From positions 62,001-126,000 of the forward strand of contig JBAIYS010000001.1 in NCBI GenBank assembly GCA_036763105.1: a DNA stretch of 64,000 nt. Direction: 5' to 3'. The stretch is from Peptococcaceae bacterium 1198_IL3148 (GTDB lineage Bacteria > Bacillota > Desulfotomaculia > Desulfotomaculales > Desulfohalotomaculaceae). The notes beneath the pieces were generated by a model, which did no database searches, was not told the DNA's origin, and was given only the letters and a program-made list of their open reading frames with translations. Position numbers and translations under genes: made by a program. Within the stretch, counting starts at the first letter, position 1, and the number at the start of each line of letters is the position of its first letter. Shown here piece by piece: positions 54,213-63,186 of this stretch.

Positions 54213-56090
54213 TTAATTACCTTCCATTTCTATAGTATCAACTTTAAATTTAATGACGGTGCTTTGTAGTTCAGTAGCTATTCCAGCTAACTGCTGAGCG
54301 GCAACAGATACCTGTTGCACTGCTGCGGTAATCTGTCCATTGGCTGTAGTAAGCTGTTGTGTACACTCATTAGCTGTTCTTGATTTTTTAGCTACATCTT
54401 TTATTTCCGCAGTACTCTTTTCAATAGCCCTAATTATTTCATTTAAAGATTTGTTGGCATTGTTAGCAATTTGTACTCCATCAAATACTTCTTTATTTCC
54501 AGTCCCAATTTTATCTACCGCCTCATCGACTCCCACCTGAATTTCTTTTACTAAGCTTGTAATTTCATTGGCGGCAGTAGCTGATTGTTCAGCCAGTATA
54601 CGCACTTCCTCAGCCACCACTGTAAATCCACGCCCATGCTCACCTGCTCTGGCGGCTTCAATGGCTGCATTAAGTGCCAACAAATTTGTCTGGTCTGCTA
54701 TGTTTGTAATGGTATTAATAATTTCGCCGATTTTGCTAGACTGTTCACCTAATTTATGTATTGCATCGTAGGTAGTCTCTGAAACAGCGGCAATGGATTG
54801 CATTTTAGCAACAGTTTGCTGCACAGCTTGATAACCTTGCTCGGCAATATGCTGTACCTGTTCCGACTCATAGGCCAATGTATCGGCACTTTTGGCACTC
54901 TGGCTAGATATATTGGCAAATTCAGCCGATGTGCCGGCCACTTCTTCTGCGGTGGCATTGACTTCTTCACTTGTGGCGGCTAATTCCTGACTATGGGAAC
55001 TTAGCTGGTCTGAGTTCCTTTGAATGTCAGCCACAATAACCCTCAGGTTGTCCACCATATTTTTAAATGCCCGAGATAAGTTACCAATCTCATCCTGACT
55101 ATTATGTAAATATATTTCTTGGGTTAAATCCCCTTCAGCCACAGCTTCCGCTGCTTGACTTAGTTTAGTTAATGGTTTAATTGATCTGTCAATTAACACA
55201 ATGCTTACCAAACTGCCAATAACTAATAAAATTAAACAGGCAATAATCATGTGCGACTGGGTTTCATTAACCATATTAATATTATCTGTTAAAGAAAGGC
55301 CTATGGCAATCACGCCAATTATACTGCTATCTGCGCCCACCAACGGCATGTAACGAACGAGGTACTGGGTGCCGTTGATGTTCTCTTCTTTTGTTTCTGT
55401 GCCGCCGTTTTGTAAAACTTTAGTTAAGACATTTTTTTCACTTATTTCAGTACCAGTCTTAATTCCATCAAAACTGGAGCTGACTACTTCCTCTCCCTCA
55501 GTAACAAATACTTCTACACCAAATAAATTTGTAATTATTTGAGCCACATTGTCTTGGCTAAAAACATACCCTGCTGTGGCCACCCCAACAATTGTTCCAG
55601 CGTCATCTTTTATTGGCACCCCTGGCCTAATGGACAGCCTAACCAGCTTACCACTTTCTATCCCCACATTTGATTGTCCGGCGGCCGCTGTCTTGATGGC
55701 ATATTGTTTAAAAATATTGTCTCCGTAATTATCAGGCTGATGGGTTTTAACCAGTGTATTTCCTTGGGGGTCTGTAATAACCATGTATTCCAATCCCGAC
55801 TCCTTTAAAATTGGTGTAGTCACTGTCAGCAATTGCTCATGATCCTTAGCCTTGGTTGCCGCAATCACATCAGGATTCAGGGCCAAGGTTTCAGTTAAAT
55901 TGAGCGCTGTATCCTTTTGCTGTTCTATAAAGGCCTTTACTGATGCCTCTTTGGCAATTATATTCCTTTGCATTTGGTAATCCATATTATCTTTAACGTT
56001 GTTAACACCAATGTAAGTACTAACACTTACCACCAGTAACATCAAAGAAATAACCATAAAGGTAAATTTAAATTTTAGCGATAACTTCAT
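54213..56090 (-). CDS. Methyl-accepting chemotaxis protein with Cache sensor
   Basis: This 625-aa transmembrane chemoreceptor has a helix at about 10-30, a Cache-type ligand domain (about 40-275, with [22 protein letters not shown] and [23 protein letters not shown]), a second helix (about 283-303), HAMP (about 305-358) and a signalling domain with the conserved hairpin tip [30 protein letters not shown]. The KTHQP-type sensor resembles receptors for small anions or carboxylates. There is no C-terminal methylase-tethering pentapeptide. It follows the apr-like module, separated by a terminator, in the same orientation. Confidence 0.94.
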   Translation of the reverse strand: MKLSLKFKFTFMVISLMLLVVSVSTYIGVNNVKDNMDYQMQRNIIAKEASVKAFIEQQKDTALNLTETLALNPDVIAATKAKDHEQLLTVTTPILKESGLEYMVITDPQGNTLVKTHQPDNYGDNIFKQYAIKTAAAGQSNVGIESGKLVRLSIRPGVPIKDDAGTIVGVATAGYVFSQDNVAQIITNLFGVEVFVTEGEEVVSSSFDGIKTGTEISEKNVLTKVLQNGGTETKEENINGTQYLVRYMPLVGADSSIIGVIAIGLSLTDNINMVNETQSHMIIACLILLVIGSLVSIVLIDRSIKPLTKLSQAAEAVAEGDLTQEIYLHNSQDEIGNLSRAFKNMVDNLRVIVADIQRNSDQLSSHSQELAATSEEVNATAEEVAGTSAEFANISSQSAKSADTLAYESEQVQHIAEQGYQAVQQTVAKMQSIAAVSETTYDAIHKLGEQSSKIGEIINTITNIADQTNLLALNAAIEAARAGEHGRGFTVVAEEVRILAEQSATAANEITSLVKEIQVGVDEAVDKIGTGNKEVFDGVQIANNANKSLNEIIRAIEKSTAEIKDVAKKSRTANECTQQLTTANGQITAAVQQVSVAAQQLAGIATELQSTVIKFKVDTIEMEGN

Positions 56091-56121
56091 TATTTTGATC
56101 CCCCATTATTTTAAACACCAA

Positions 56122-56149
56122 AACCTCACTCGCTAATTTGAGTGAGGTT
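56122..56149 (-). terminator. Terminator after the apr-like operon
   Basis: A 10-bp perfect stem, AACCTCACTC (56122-56131) with GAGTGAGGTT (56140-56149), is followed by TTGGTGTTT on the minus strand. Confidence 0.8.
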
Positions 56150-56164
56150 GAGTGTTATTTATAA

Positions 56165-56473
56165 TTATTTGTTATGCGTCTCTACCGTAACCTTTTCCAC
56201 ATTGCCGTTAATATCAATTATTGTCCACTCAATTTCTTTTTCTTTCTTTTTAGGAATTAATTTTGCCGGGTAGTAACCCAATTGGTATGGAATTCTGGTT
56301 TCAATTGCTCCGGTGGGACATTCTTTAACACAGGCCATGCAGTCCCAACAGTCTCTGGCAGCACGGCAGAAGGCTATATTAGTGTTTTCATCTATTTCCA
56401 TCAAGTCACCGGGGCAAATTTCCTCACATTTTCCGCAACCTTTGCATTTTTCCTTAATAATTACTGGTGGCAT
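56165..56473 (-). CDS. AprB-like 2[4Fe-4S] ferredoxin subunit
   Basis: The 102-aa protein has two four-cysteine cluster motifs, CKGCGKCEEICP (about 10-21) and CWDCMACVKECP (about 44-55). The second, with DLMEID before it and AIETR after it, closely follows APS reductase beta (AprB). The C-terminal tail (EIEWTIIDINGNVEKV) matches the AprB extension that wraps around AprA. I chose the ATG at 56473, with AGGAGG 9 nt upstream. It is directly downstream of the AprA-like gene and should pass electrons to its FAD. Confidence 0.88.
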   Translation of the reverse strand: MPPVIIKEKCKGCGKCEEICPGDLMEIDENTNIAFCRAARDCWDCMACVKECPTGAIETRIPYQLGYYPAKLIPKKKEKEIEWTIIDINGNVEKVTVETHNK

Positions 56474-56491
56474 TAATATCAACCTCCTATT

Positions 56492-58252
56492 CTATGCTTT
56501 TAATCTATCACCAGGAATAATTTGTTCATATGGACGGGTAAACATTTCCACTTCTCCAGTCTCTGGGTTATAACGGGAGTTTACAAAGCAATCAAATTTT
56601 TCATCGTTCTTTTCTGGGAAGTCCGCTCTGGTTTGCCAACCCGGCCATCTGGTTTCTTCGCGGAAGGACAAGTGATGCACTAACACTTCGGCAACATCTA
56701 ACCTATCAATGATCTCGTGGGCTTCCATTAGTTCGTGCAGGTCTTCAGCAACCAGATACTTCACTTGCTCCTTCATTATTTTGATATGGCGCAAGGCGTA
56801 TGCTAAACCTTCTTTATTCATGCGGAAGAATTGGTGCACACCACCGGCATATTCATCCATTAGGCGCTGCAATCTTTCTTCCATTTCCCTTGGCTTAACC
56901 CCATCCCCAACGGTTTGTTGTCTAAAGCCTGGGGCAAAAATTCTTTCTTTTTCTTCTTTGATTTGTTCATCAGTAACTTGTCCCAGTTCAACATTGGCAG
57001 CATTTTCAGCCGCTGCCCTTGCTGCCAATAAACCCTCTGCAGCACAACCACCAACAAATTTATTGGGTGTGCCACCGGCAACGTCACCGCAGGCATACAA
57101 ACCTGGTAAAGTGGTTTGTCTCTTTACGTCCACCCAATAACCACTGGCTGTATGGCCACCAACAATATATGGATCTGAACCGTAAATTTCAATGGGGTCT
57201 TTCGTTAAATCCTGACCTCTACCAGCTAAAAACAATACATAGCTAGGGCGTTCATTTAAGTAGTCCATCTTCATATCACGAATTTGTTCAGCAGTCATGT
57301 GGGTGGTATCCACAAAACATGGCCCTCTACCTTCACGCCATTCATCCATTGGCGCATTAGCCCTAATGAACCTTGGGGCGGCATCGCCACCCAGGTGAGC
57401 GTAACGGGTTTTTAAGATTTGCTCATTCTTGCAGTTTATCATCGGTGTTTTATAGCCCACAGAAATGGTATCAATGGGGCCGTTAAAGTCTTTGGTTCTG
57501 GTTGCACACCAGCGCATTTCGAAGGTGGTCATTTCTGCACCGGCGCGTATTCCGGCAGCATAGCCGGTACCCACGTTAAAGGGGCAGTACCACAACTGGT
57601 GATGACTATCGTTACCATCATTTTGGTAAGGCTTATATAATCCCGCTGCCCCACCGGTGGCAATTAAAGTGGATTTTGCTCTAATCACATATAATTTGCC
57701 ATCTCTAACCCCGAAACCAATGGCGCCAACCACTCTTTCTCCATCAAGTAAATAGTTAGTAAATACCACCCGGTTTAAAATTTCACAACCCACTTCTCTG
57801 GTCTTTTCGGCCAAAATGACTTTCATTTCGGCTCCTCTAATGGTGATATCCCACTTGCCCCGGGTTTTATATTCCTCACTGTCTTCCTCATATTTAATGG
57901 GCATACCCCATTCTTCCCACTCTTCAATTGGTTTGTTTAAAACCTCTGCCATGCTGATGGTCAAATCTTCCCTTAACAAACCACCGGCCTGGGAACGACT
58001 CCAACGGACAAATTCTTCTATAGTGCGGTCTTTTTTAATATAGGTGTTGATGGCATCCATGCCACCGGCCAAACAACCACTGCGGTCAATATGAGCTTTT
58101 TCCATCAGCGTTACCCTTAATTCAGGGTTTACGCGCTTAGCTTCAATGCCAGCAAAGCATCCAGCATTACCAGCACCAATAATCAGGATATCTGTGTCTA
58201 TCCGCACTTCTTCAATTTGATTAATGTTATTGGGCAATTTTGCTCTCGCCAT
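56492..58252 (-). CDS. AprA-like FAD-containing reductase (fumarate reductase/APS reductase family)
   Basis: This 586-aa flavoprotein has the FAD motif IIGAGNAGCFAG (24-35) and RSGCLAGGMDAINTY (57-71), as in APS reductase alpha. It also has ACGDVAGGTPNKFVGGCAAEGL and a C-terminal helical region with DLHELMEAHEIIDRLDVAEVLVHHLSFREETRWPGW, again AprA-like, and ends in EQIIPGD. AprA pocket residues that I can align are partly kept (Asn69, Arg252, His367), while the Trp of the AprA pocket falls in a WYCPFN context and the NGE motif reads RGAE. No sat, dsr or qmo genes are near. The substrate may therefore be APS or a different anion. Confidence 0.88.
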   Translation of the reverse strand: MARAKLPNNINQIEEVRIDTDILIIGAGNAGCFAGIEAKRVNPELRVTLMEKAHIDRSGCLAGGMDAINTYIKKDRTIEEFVRWSRSQAGGLLREDLTISMAEVLNKPIEEWEEWGMPIKYEEDSEEYKTRGKWDITIRGAEMKVILAEKTREVGCEILNRVVFTNYLLDGERVVGAIGFGVRDGKLYVIRAKSTLIATGGAAGLYKPYQNDGNDSHHQLWYCPFNVGTGYAAGIRAGAEMTTFEMRWCATRTKDFNGPIDTISVGYKTPMINCKNEQILKTRYAHLGGDAAPRFIRANAPMDEWREGRGPCFVDTTHMTAEQIRDMKMDYLNERPSYVLFLAGRGQDLTKDPIEIYGSDPYIVGGHTASGYWVDVKRQTTLPGLYACGDVAGGTPNKFVGGCAAEGLLAARAAAENAANVELGQVTDEQIKEEKERIFAPGFRQQTVGDGVKPREMEERLQRLMDEYAGGVHQFFRMNKEGLAYALRHIKIMKEQVKYLVAEDLHELMEAHEIIDRLDVAEVLVHHLSFREETRWPGWQTRADFPEKNDEKFDCFVNSRYNPETGEVEMFTRPYEQIIPGDRLKA

Positions 58253-58282
58253 AACGATGACCTCCTTATTAATTACAATTTA

Positions 58283-59782
58283 TTAACTCATGGGCACCCA
58301 AATTGGATATCCGCAGAATGCATACCAAGGTAACATTACAAACACCATGTAGAGGATAACCATCAAAGTTAGGGGTGCACCTACTTTAACAAATTCCATA
58401 AAGCTGAATTCTTCGGTACCGTAGGCAATTAAACATGCGGTCACTGAAATTGGTAGAATAAAAGCAAAGCTGTCTACATTTAGCACCGCCATGGTAAATG
58501 AAACGGTGTTTAAATCTAGCATTGGTGCCATCGCTGCCACCACTGGAGCTAAAAGCGTCACTGCAGCCACGTTGCTAACTATGCCTAGCCGGAGAATTTG
58601 CACTACGATGCAAACAAACAAGGTAACGCCAATCCAACCCCAGGCAGGGGCTACACCTACCAAATGTGATGCCAACCAAGTATCAACCCCTGTTTTACTA
58701 AAGGCACTTACTAATGAAAGCGAACCACAGAGCAATAACCAAGTACCCCAAATGGTGTTTGACTGTACTTTTTTCCATGACAGGTTTGTCAAGCCAGGAA
58801 TGAATAACAGCATTACCGCACCTAAAGTCACCACCGCCATACTTAAACCATGTATTTTTTCGGTAGCCCACAAAATAATTGCTAGGGAGAATGCTATTAA
58901 TACAACCCATTCAGTAAAAGTCATTTTACCAAGGGAATTTTTTTGCCGTTGAATTTCCTCCATGCCACCAGGCACTTCAATGTTTTTTGTTTTTAACACC
59001 CAATTAACCCAGTAGTAAAGAATTACCATAACGCCCAGCAGTGGCCAATTCATCCAAGCCCAAGTACCCCAGGTAATAACATCTTTACCCATTGCTTGGT
59101 TAATGGTTTGGGCGACAATAACGTTTGACATATGACTGTGCATTAGTACTATTCCAGAAGCCAGCGATGCAAATCCAATTCCCACCATGGTGAGGGCCTT
59201 TCTTGCTCGTGCCCCTTCACCCTTTTTGTCAAAAAGACTATTTAAGCCAGATATAATTGGCAGAAACACTGCCCCTCTGGCATTGGTGGCCGGAACCAGT
59301 ACTGCTGTTACCAAGTGAGCCCCCAATACCCCCTTAAGCAAACTACCCACCTTGGGTTTTACTTTTGAGACTATTCCCAGTGCAATTCGCCTATCTAAAC
59401 CGGTGGTCTGCATTACAGCAGCCAGAATAAAACAACCCAAAATTAAAAAGGTTACATTTTGTGTAAAACCACCAAAGGCTTCAGGTATCTTGGGCATTGC
59501 CCCAGTTAACATTAACAACACAGGAATACCAAGACCTGAAATGCTAAGGGGCAGAGCACTGGTTAACCAAATTGTTGTGGCCCATCCCATAACGGCCAAC
59601 GAAGCCCTTCCTGCGGCAGTGAGCCCTTCGGAAGTGGGAACCAAAATTAATATGGATGCAAATACCACCCAAGAAAGAATAAATCCAGGTAGAGCAAATT
59701 TGTTTAGCCCCGCCTCTTTAATATTTGAGTGGATTAAACTATTGTTAGCTGTAACGGCAATGTCGGTACTGCCATTTGCCAT
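58283..59782 (-). CDS. DASS/SLC13-type anion transporter
   Basis: This 499-aa protein has about 12-14 hydrophobic segments and the paired re-entrant motifs of the DASS family: PATNARGAVFLP (about 166-177) and LGIVSNVAAVTLLAPVVAAM (about 407-426), positions of the SNT substrate and sodium sites. Family substrates are dicarboxylates, tricarboxylates, sulfate and other anions. I chose the ATG at 59782, because AGGAG lies upstream at good spacing. It is 30 nt before the AprA-like gene, so all three genes form one operon. Confidence 0.92.
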   Translation of the reverse strand: MANGSTDIAVTANNSLIHSNIKEAGLNKFALPGFILSWVVFASILILVPTSEGLTAAGRASLAVMGWATTIWLTSALPLSISGLGIPVLLMLTGAMPKIPEAFGGFTQNVTFLILGCFILAAVMQTTGLDRRIALGIVSKVKPKVGSLLKGVLGAHLVTAVLVPATNARGAVFLPIISGLNSLFDKKGEGARARKALTMVGIGFASLASGIVLMHSHMSNVIVAQTINQAMGKDVITWGTWAWMNWPLLGVMVILYYWVNWVLKTKNIEVPGGMEEIQRQKNSLGKMTFTEWVVLIAFSLAIILWATEKIHGLSMAVVTLGAVMLLFIPGLTNLSWKKVQSNTIWGTWLLLCGSLSLVSAFSKTGVDTWLASHLVGVAPAWGWIGVTLFVCIVVQILRLGIVSNVAAVTLLAPVVAAMAPMLDLNTVSFTMAVLNVDSFAFILPISVTACLIAYGTEEFSFMEFVKVGAPLTLMVILYMVFVMLPWYAFCGYPIWVPMS

Positions 59783-59900
59783 TTCAATCACTCTCCTTTG
59801 TTAACATTTAGGCGCCTTGTGATTGTCATAATTTTAACAATCCATTTTAAAATGGTACACCACAGTTAAGACAGTTTGTTGTCATATTTTAGATGTTCAT

Positions 59901-59918
59901 TTGTCGCTTACGCGACAA
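59901..59918. promoter_or_regulatory. Candidate Crp/Fnr-family operator
   Basis: TTGTCGCTTACGCGACAA is a perfect 7-4-7 palindrome. It has the half-site spacing of CRP/FNR sites (TGTCG-N6-CGACA). It lies 119 nt upstream of the transporter start codon and 90 nt downstream of the crp-type gene. TAAAAT (59886-59891, minus strand) is a possible -10 element nearby. Confidence 0.7.
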
Positions 59919-59946
59919 TTTAAAGACCAATATAAATAAATACAAA

Positions 59947-59986
59947 GGGCGTTTAAGAATCCCTTTGTACCGATTCTTAAACGCCC
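59947..59986 (-). terminator. Terminator after the Crp/Fnr gene
   Basis: A 15-bp stem, GGGCGTTTAAGAATC (59947-59961) with GATTCTTAAACGCCC (59972-59986), is followed by TTTGTATTTATT on the minus strand. Confidence 0.88.
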
Positions 59987-60008
59987 TAATTCCATGAACT
60001 GACTTTAT

Positions 60009-60659
60009 TTATTCTATCCAAGTTTCTAGTTTTTTTAAATTTACTGCCACTATCTCTCTACCCTCAAATACTAAACAACCATCTTCTTTAAAAAGATTTA
60101 TTAATGAGGAGATTGTTTGCCGGGCAGCCCCAATCATGCAAGCCAATTCCACCTGGGTTATCTTTAAATTAACCTTTATATATTCACCATCTAATTCTCC
60201 GGAGCGTTCAGCCATTTTTTTGATTATTACAGCCAGCCGTCCTTGTGCCTGATTACTGATGAAATCGTGGATAGTATTCTGCGCTTCTCTCAGTCTATCT
60301 CCCAATAAGCCCATGATCTTCATATTAAAAGCTCTGTCTTCGCTAAGCATTTTTCTGAATTCACTGCCATAAATCACATGAAGGCAAATATCATCCATTG
60401 CCTCTGCACTACATTCTCTTTCACCGCCACTAAGTATCTCAGCTAGGCCAATAAAGTCTCCGGCATAACGGAGTGCCACTGTTACTTGGCGACCATCATT
60501 CACTGTTCGATAAATTCTTACCCAACCACTTTTAATATAATAAACCTCATTGGTTCTTTGGCCGGCGGTAAATATTATTTGGCCTTTAGGGTAGTTGATT
60601 ATCGAACTAATTGACAACAATTTTTGCTCTTCTTGTGCTGTCAACATCAATTCTTGCAT
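60009..60659 (-). CDS. Crp/Fnr-family transcription regulator
   Basis: The 216-aa regulator has a cyclic-nucleotide-binding-fold sensor domain (about 15-125, GQIIFTAGQRTNEVYYIKSGWVRIY) and a C-terminal winged helix (KITQVELACMIGAARQTISSLINLFKEDG, about 165-193). There is no N-terminal cysteine cluster as in FNR, so it is not an obvious iron-sulfur oxygen sensor; small-molecule or haem sensing is possible. I preferred the ATG at 60659, with AAGGTG 9 nt upstream, over the GTG at 60671. It probably binds the 59901-59918 palindrome and controls the apr-like operon. Confidence 0.9.
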   Translation of the reverse strand: MQELMLTAQEEQKLLSISSIINYPKGQIIFTAGQRTNEVYYIKSGWVRIYRTVNDGRQVTVALRYAGDFIGLAEILSGGERECSAEAMDDICLHVIYGSEFRKMLSEDRAFNMKIMGLLGDRLREAQNTIHDFISNQAQGRLAVIIKKMAERSGELDGEYIKVNLKITQVELACMIGAARQTISSLINLFKEDGCLVFEGREIVAVNLKKLETWIE

Positions 60660-60789
60660 GAAATTTGTCACCTTCCCTCGTTTATTGGCTAGGATTAGTA
60701 TATCATTATTTTAACGTTGTGTTAATAGTGCTCACTTTCGCAAGCCTATATATTATTCCACACAGCATTTTACATGTTAGCTACAAATT

Positions 60790-60830
60790 AAAAACCAGGT
60801 CAAGGTGTTCACACCGTTGTCCTGGTTTTT
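60790..60830 (-). terminator. Terminator after the SPFH/Arc-like unit
   Basis: AAAAACCAGG (60790-60799) pairs with CCTGGTTTTT (60821-60830), with an inner AGGTGT/ACACCG helix. The T-run continues as TTTTTAATTTG on the minus strand. Confidence 0.82.
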
Positions 60831-60850
60831 AATTTCACGAAGCGAAATAT

Positions 60851-61018
60851 TCACCGATCTTCCTTTTTGGGCAACCGGCCTGCCTTTTTGGCGGATTCCC
60901 TTAGCAAAAATTCTATGTGGCCATTAACACTGCGAAACTCATCAGCAGCCCATTTTTCCAACACTTCATATAAATTGGGGTCAATTCGTAGCGGAAAGCT
61001 TTTCTTTTTGGAAGCCAT
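60851..61018 (-). CDS. Arc-like DNA-binding small protein (SPFH partner)
   Basis: This 55-aa protein begins [20 protein letters not shown] and continues with [20 protein letters not shown], a ribbon-helix-helix (Arc/MetJ) pattern: one strand (about 6-13) then two helices. The start ATG at 61018 is 8 nt after the SPFH stop codon, with AAGGTG as ribosome site. Small Arc-like genes accompany this type of SPFH gene in Bacillus and clostridia. It is below usual ORF size cut-offs but the context makes it convincing. Its DNA target is unknown. Confidence 0.85.
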   Translation of the reverse strand: MASKKKSFPLRIDPNLYEVLEKWAADEFRSVNGHIEFLLRESAKKAGRLPKKEDR

Positions 61019-61026
61019 ACTGCACC

Positions 61027-61872
61027 TTAACTGTAAAGGGTTCCGGTATTAATAACGGGCTGTGCTGATCTATCGGATACAATGGCCACCATTAAGTTAT
61101 TAATCATCGCCACTTTTCTTTCCTCGTCCAACTCAATAGTGCCTTGCTCAGTTAATTTTTCAATGGCCATTTGGGCCATGCCCACCGCCCCTTCAACTAT
61201 TATTTGCCTGGCCGCTAGAATGGCACTGGCCTGTTGTCTTTGTAACATCGCACTGGCTATTTCAGTGGCGTACTTAAGGTGGGTTAATCTGGTTTCCATT
61301 ACCTCCACCCCAGCCACCTTTAAACGTTCCTGTAGCTCTTGGGCTAACTCAGCAGCAATTTCCTCGGTGTTTGCCCTTAGGGAACAACCTTGGTCTGTAA
61401 AATTGTCATAAGGGTATTTAGAAGCCACATGGCGCAATGCCGTTTCTGATTGAATAGTGACAAAGGCGCTATAGTCATCAACATCAAACAAAGCTTTGGC
61501 ACTATCCACCACTTTAAAGACCACCACCGCTGCTATTTCAATGGGGTTGCCTTCAACATCGTTCACTGTCAGGGTTTCGCTGTTAAAGTTGCGTACTTTT
61601 AAAGATACTTTTTTAGCACTTGAAAGTGGTATCGTCAACCAAAGACCGTTTTCTCGAATGGTGCCCATGTAACGCCCAAAAAACAGCACTGCCTTAGCCT
61701 CATTGGGATGTACTAAAGTTAAACCAGTACAAAGAATCAACATCACTAAAACCAAAGCCCCAACTAAAACAATGCTACCGTTGAATAACGAAAAGGCAGC
61801 GCCAACTAGTAACCCCAGCAGCAATACCAAAAATAGAAACCCATTTACCTTCCACACCTTTTGTTCTGTCAA
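61027..61872 (-). CDS. SPFH/Band-7 membrane protein
   Basis: The 281-aa protein has two N-terminal membrane helices (about 10-28 and 33-52) and an SPFH domain (about 60-245, with [28 protein letters not shown]), then helical oligomerisation sequence. SPFH proteins scaffold membrane microdomains or proteases. I chose the TTG at 61872 ([13 protein letters not shown]), preceded by GGGGG, because homologues start here; an ATG at 61905 gives 11 more residues with a weak ribosome site. It is followed by the Arc-like gene. Confidence 0.9.
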   Translation of the reverse strand: MTEQKVWKVNGFLFLVLLLGLLVGAAFSLFNGSIVLVGALVLVMLILCTGLTLVHPNEAKAVLFFGRYMGTIRENGLWLTIPLSSAKKVSLKVRNFNSETLTVNDVEGNPIEIAAVVVFKVVDSAKALFDVDDYSAFVTIQSETALRHVASKYPYDNFTDQGCSLRANTEEIAAELAQELQERLKVAGVEVMETRLTHLKYATEIASAMLQRQQASAILAARQIIVEGAVGMAQMAIEKLTEQGTIELDEERKVAMINNLMVAIVSDRSAQPVINTGTLYS

Positions 61873-61971
61873 TATTTTCAACCCCCATTTCACAATGATA
61901 TACATATGATATCACTTTGATACTGGAAATGCAATTGGAAATAGTTTATACTATAGATAGAGGTGAAAATT

Positions 61972-62967
61972 ATGTTAGATAACCAAATAAAAAGTCAGTT
62001 GGACGAGCTGGTGCAGTTATATATATTAATGAATAAAAAATATCGTTGGCGAGCAAATGACCTTACTGTTCGCTTCGGATCGTTTCTTTTCTGTTTAAAG
62101 GACAAACCCTTTGACGAAACTAATTTTGAAGAAGTGATTATGTATATTAAAAACAACACTGGTGTATTTTCCACCCACAGAAGTAAAAGCTTTGCCCTGG
62201 CACCACTATTAATTACCAGCTTCGACGATGCTAAACATGCATTTGATCATTTGCTTGATTATGAAAAGTTAATGCGTGATACAGGTTTTAAAAAGAGCCC
62301 TTACTTGACCATAGCCGCCTATGCGTTAATGCTAACTTGCCCGCCAAAACAAGTACCGCAGCGCATCGCCAAGGCCTATGATATTTACAAACGGATGAAA
62401 GGAAACCATTATTGGTTAACATCGGCCGATGATTACCCTGTGGCAATACTGTTGGCAGATATGAAGGATGACCTTGGTCAGATAGAAAGTGAAATGGAGA
62501 GGTGTTACCACCAGTTAAATGAAGTGGGGTTCAAAAAAAGTAACGGTTTACAATTTCTCTCACACTTACTGACTTTTAACCCCGCACCCGCTGAATCAAA
62601 GGCCATTCTGTGTCAAGAAATTGTAGATTATTTAAAACAACGCAAATTAGGTATCTCTGCAACTTATTATGGGGCCATTGGCTTTTTAGCGCTGCTGGGT
62701 AACGATGCTAAAAAAGCGCTACCGGAAGTGGTTACCGCTGTCAACTATCTTAAAAAGCAACAGGGATTTAAATGGTTTAACAAAGAATTAAATATTTTAA
62801 TCACCGCATCCCTGGTATGCAATAAGTATCTGGAAGATAAAAAGCACCGACAAATGATGGCCACCACCATGGGCATCTCCATCGAAACAATGGTGGCGGC
62901 CCAAACTGCTGCCCTAATTGCCGCCACCTCGGCAGCAGCAGCAACGGCAGCGGCTTCGTCAAATTAA
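61972..62967 (+). CDS. DUF4003-like protein
   Basis: This soluble, helical 331-aa protein starts MLDNQIKSQLDELVQLYILMNKKYRWRANDL. Repeated motifs (KSPYLTIAAYALMLT, KSNGLQFLSHLLTFNP) suggest an array of helical repeats. The C-terminus is an alanine-rich tail (AAQTAALIAATSAAAA). The pattern fits DUF4003, found in Firmicutes, function unknown. The ATG at 61972 follows AGAGG by 8 nt. It is divergent from the SPFH gene. Confidence 0.8.
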   Translation: MLDNQIKSQLDELVQLYILMNKKYRWRANDLTVRFGSFLFCLKDKPFDETNFEEVIMYIKNNTGVFSTHRSKSFALAPLLITSFDDAKHAFDHLLDYEKLMRDTGFKKSPYLTIAAYALMLTCPPKQVPQRIAKAYDIYKRMKGNHYWLTSADDYPVAILLADMKDDLGQIESEMERCYHQLNEVGFKKSNGLQFLSHLLTFNPAPAESKAILCQEIVDYLKQRKLGISATYYGAIGFLALLGNDAKKALPEVVTAVNYLKKQQGFKWFNKELNILITASLVCNKYLEDKKHRQMMATTMGISIETMVAAQTAALIAATSAAAATAAASSN

Positions 62968-63136
62968 AAATAAGTCTTGTGTATTATTCAAAATGATCTC
63001 CATGGGAACCAAAGGGGAAAGCTCTTCAATGAAAAACCAGTGATGTAGTTAAAAATTTGCCGTCGCTGATAGTCAAAGTGTGGGTGTACCGTGGTCAGGT
63101 GACCAATATCCCATCGTGATAACAGACAAAGATATA

Positions 63137-63168
63137 CCCCAGTGATAGTAACATGTTAACCACTGGGG
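63137..63168 (-). terminator. Terminator after the second chemoreceptor
   Basis: CCCCAGTG (63137-63144) pairs with CACTGGGG (63161-63168); a TATATCTTTG tail follows on the minus strand. The rest of 62968-63136 shows no gene. Confidence 0.6.
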
Positions 63169-63186
63169 CTTATCAGCAAAAAATTA

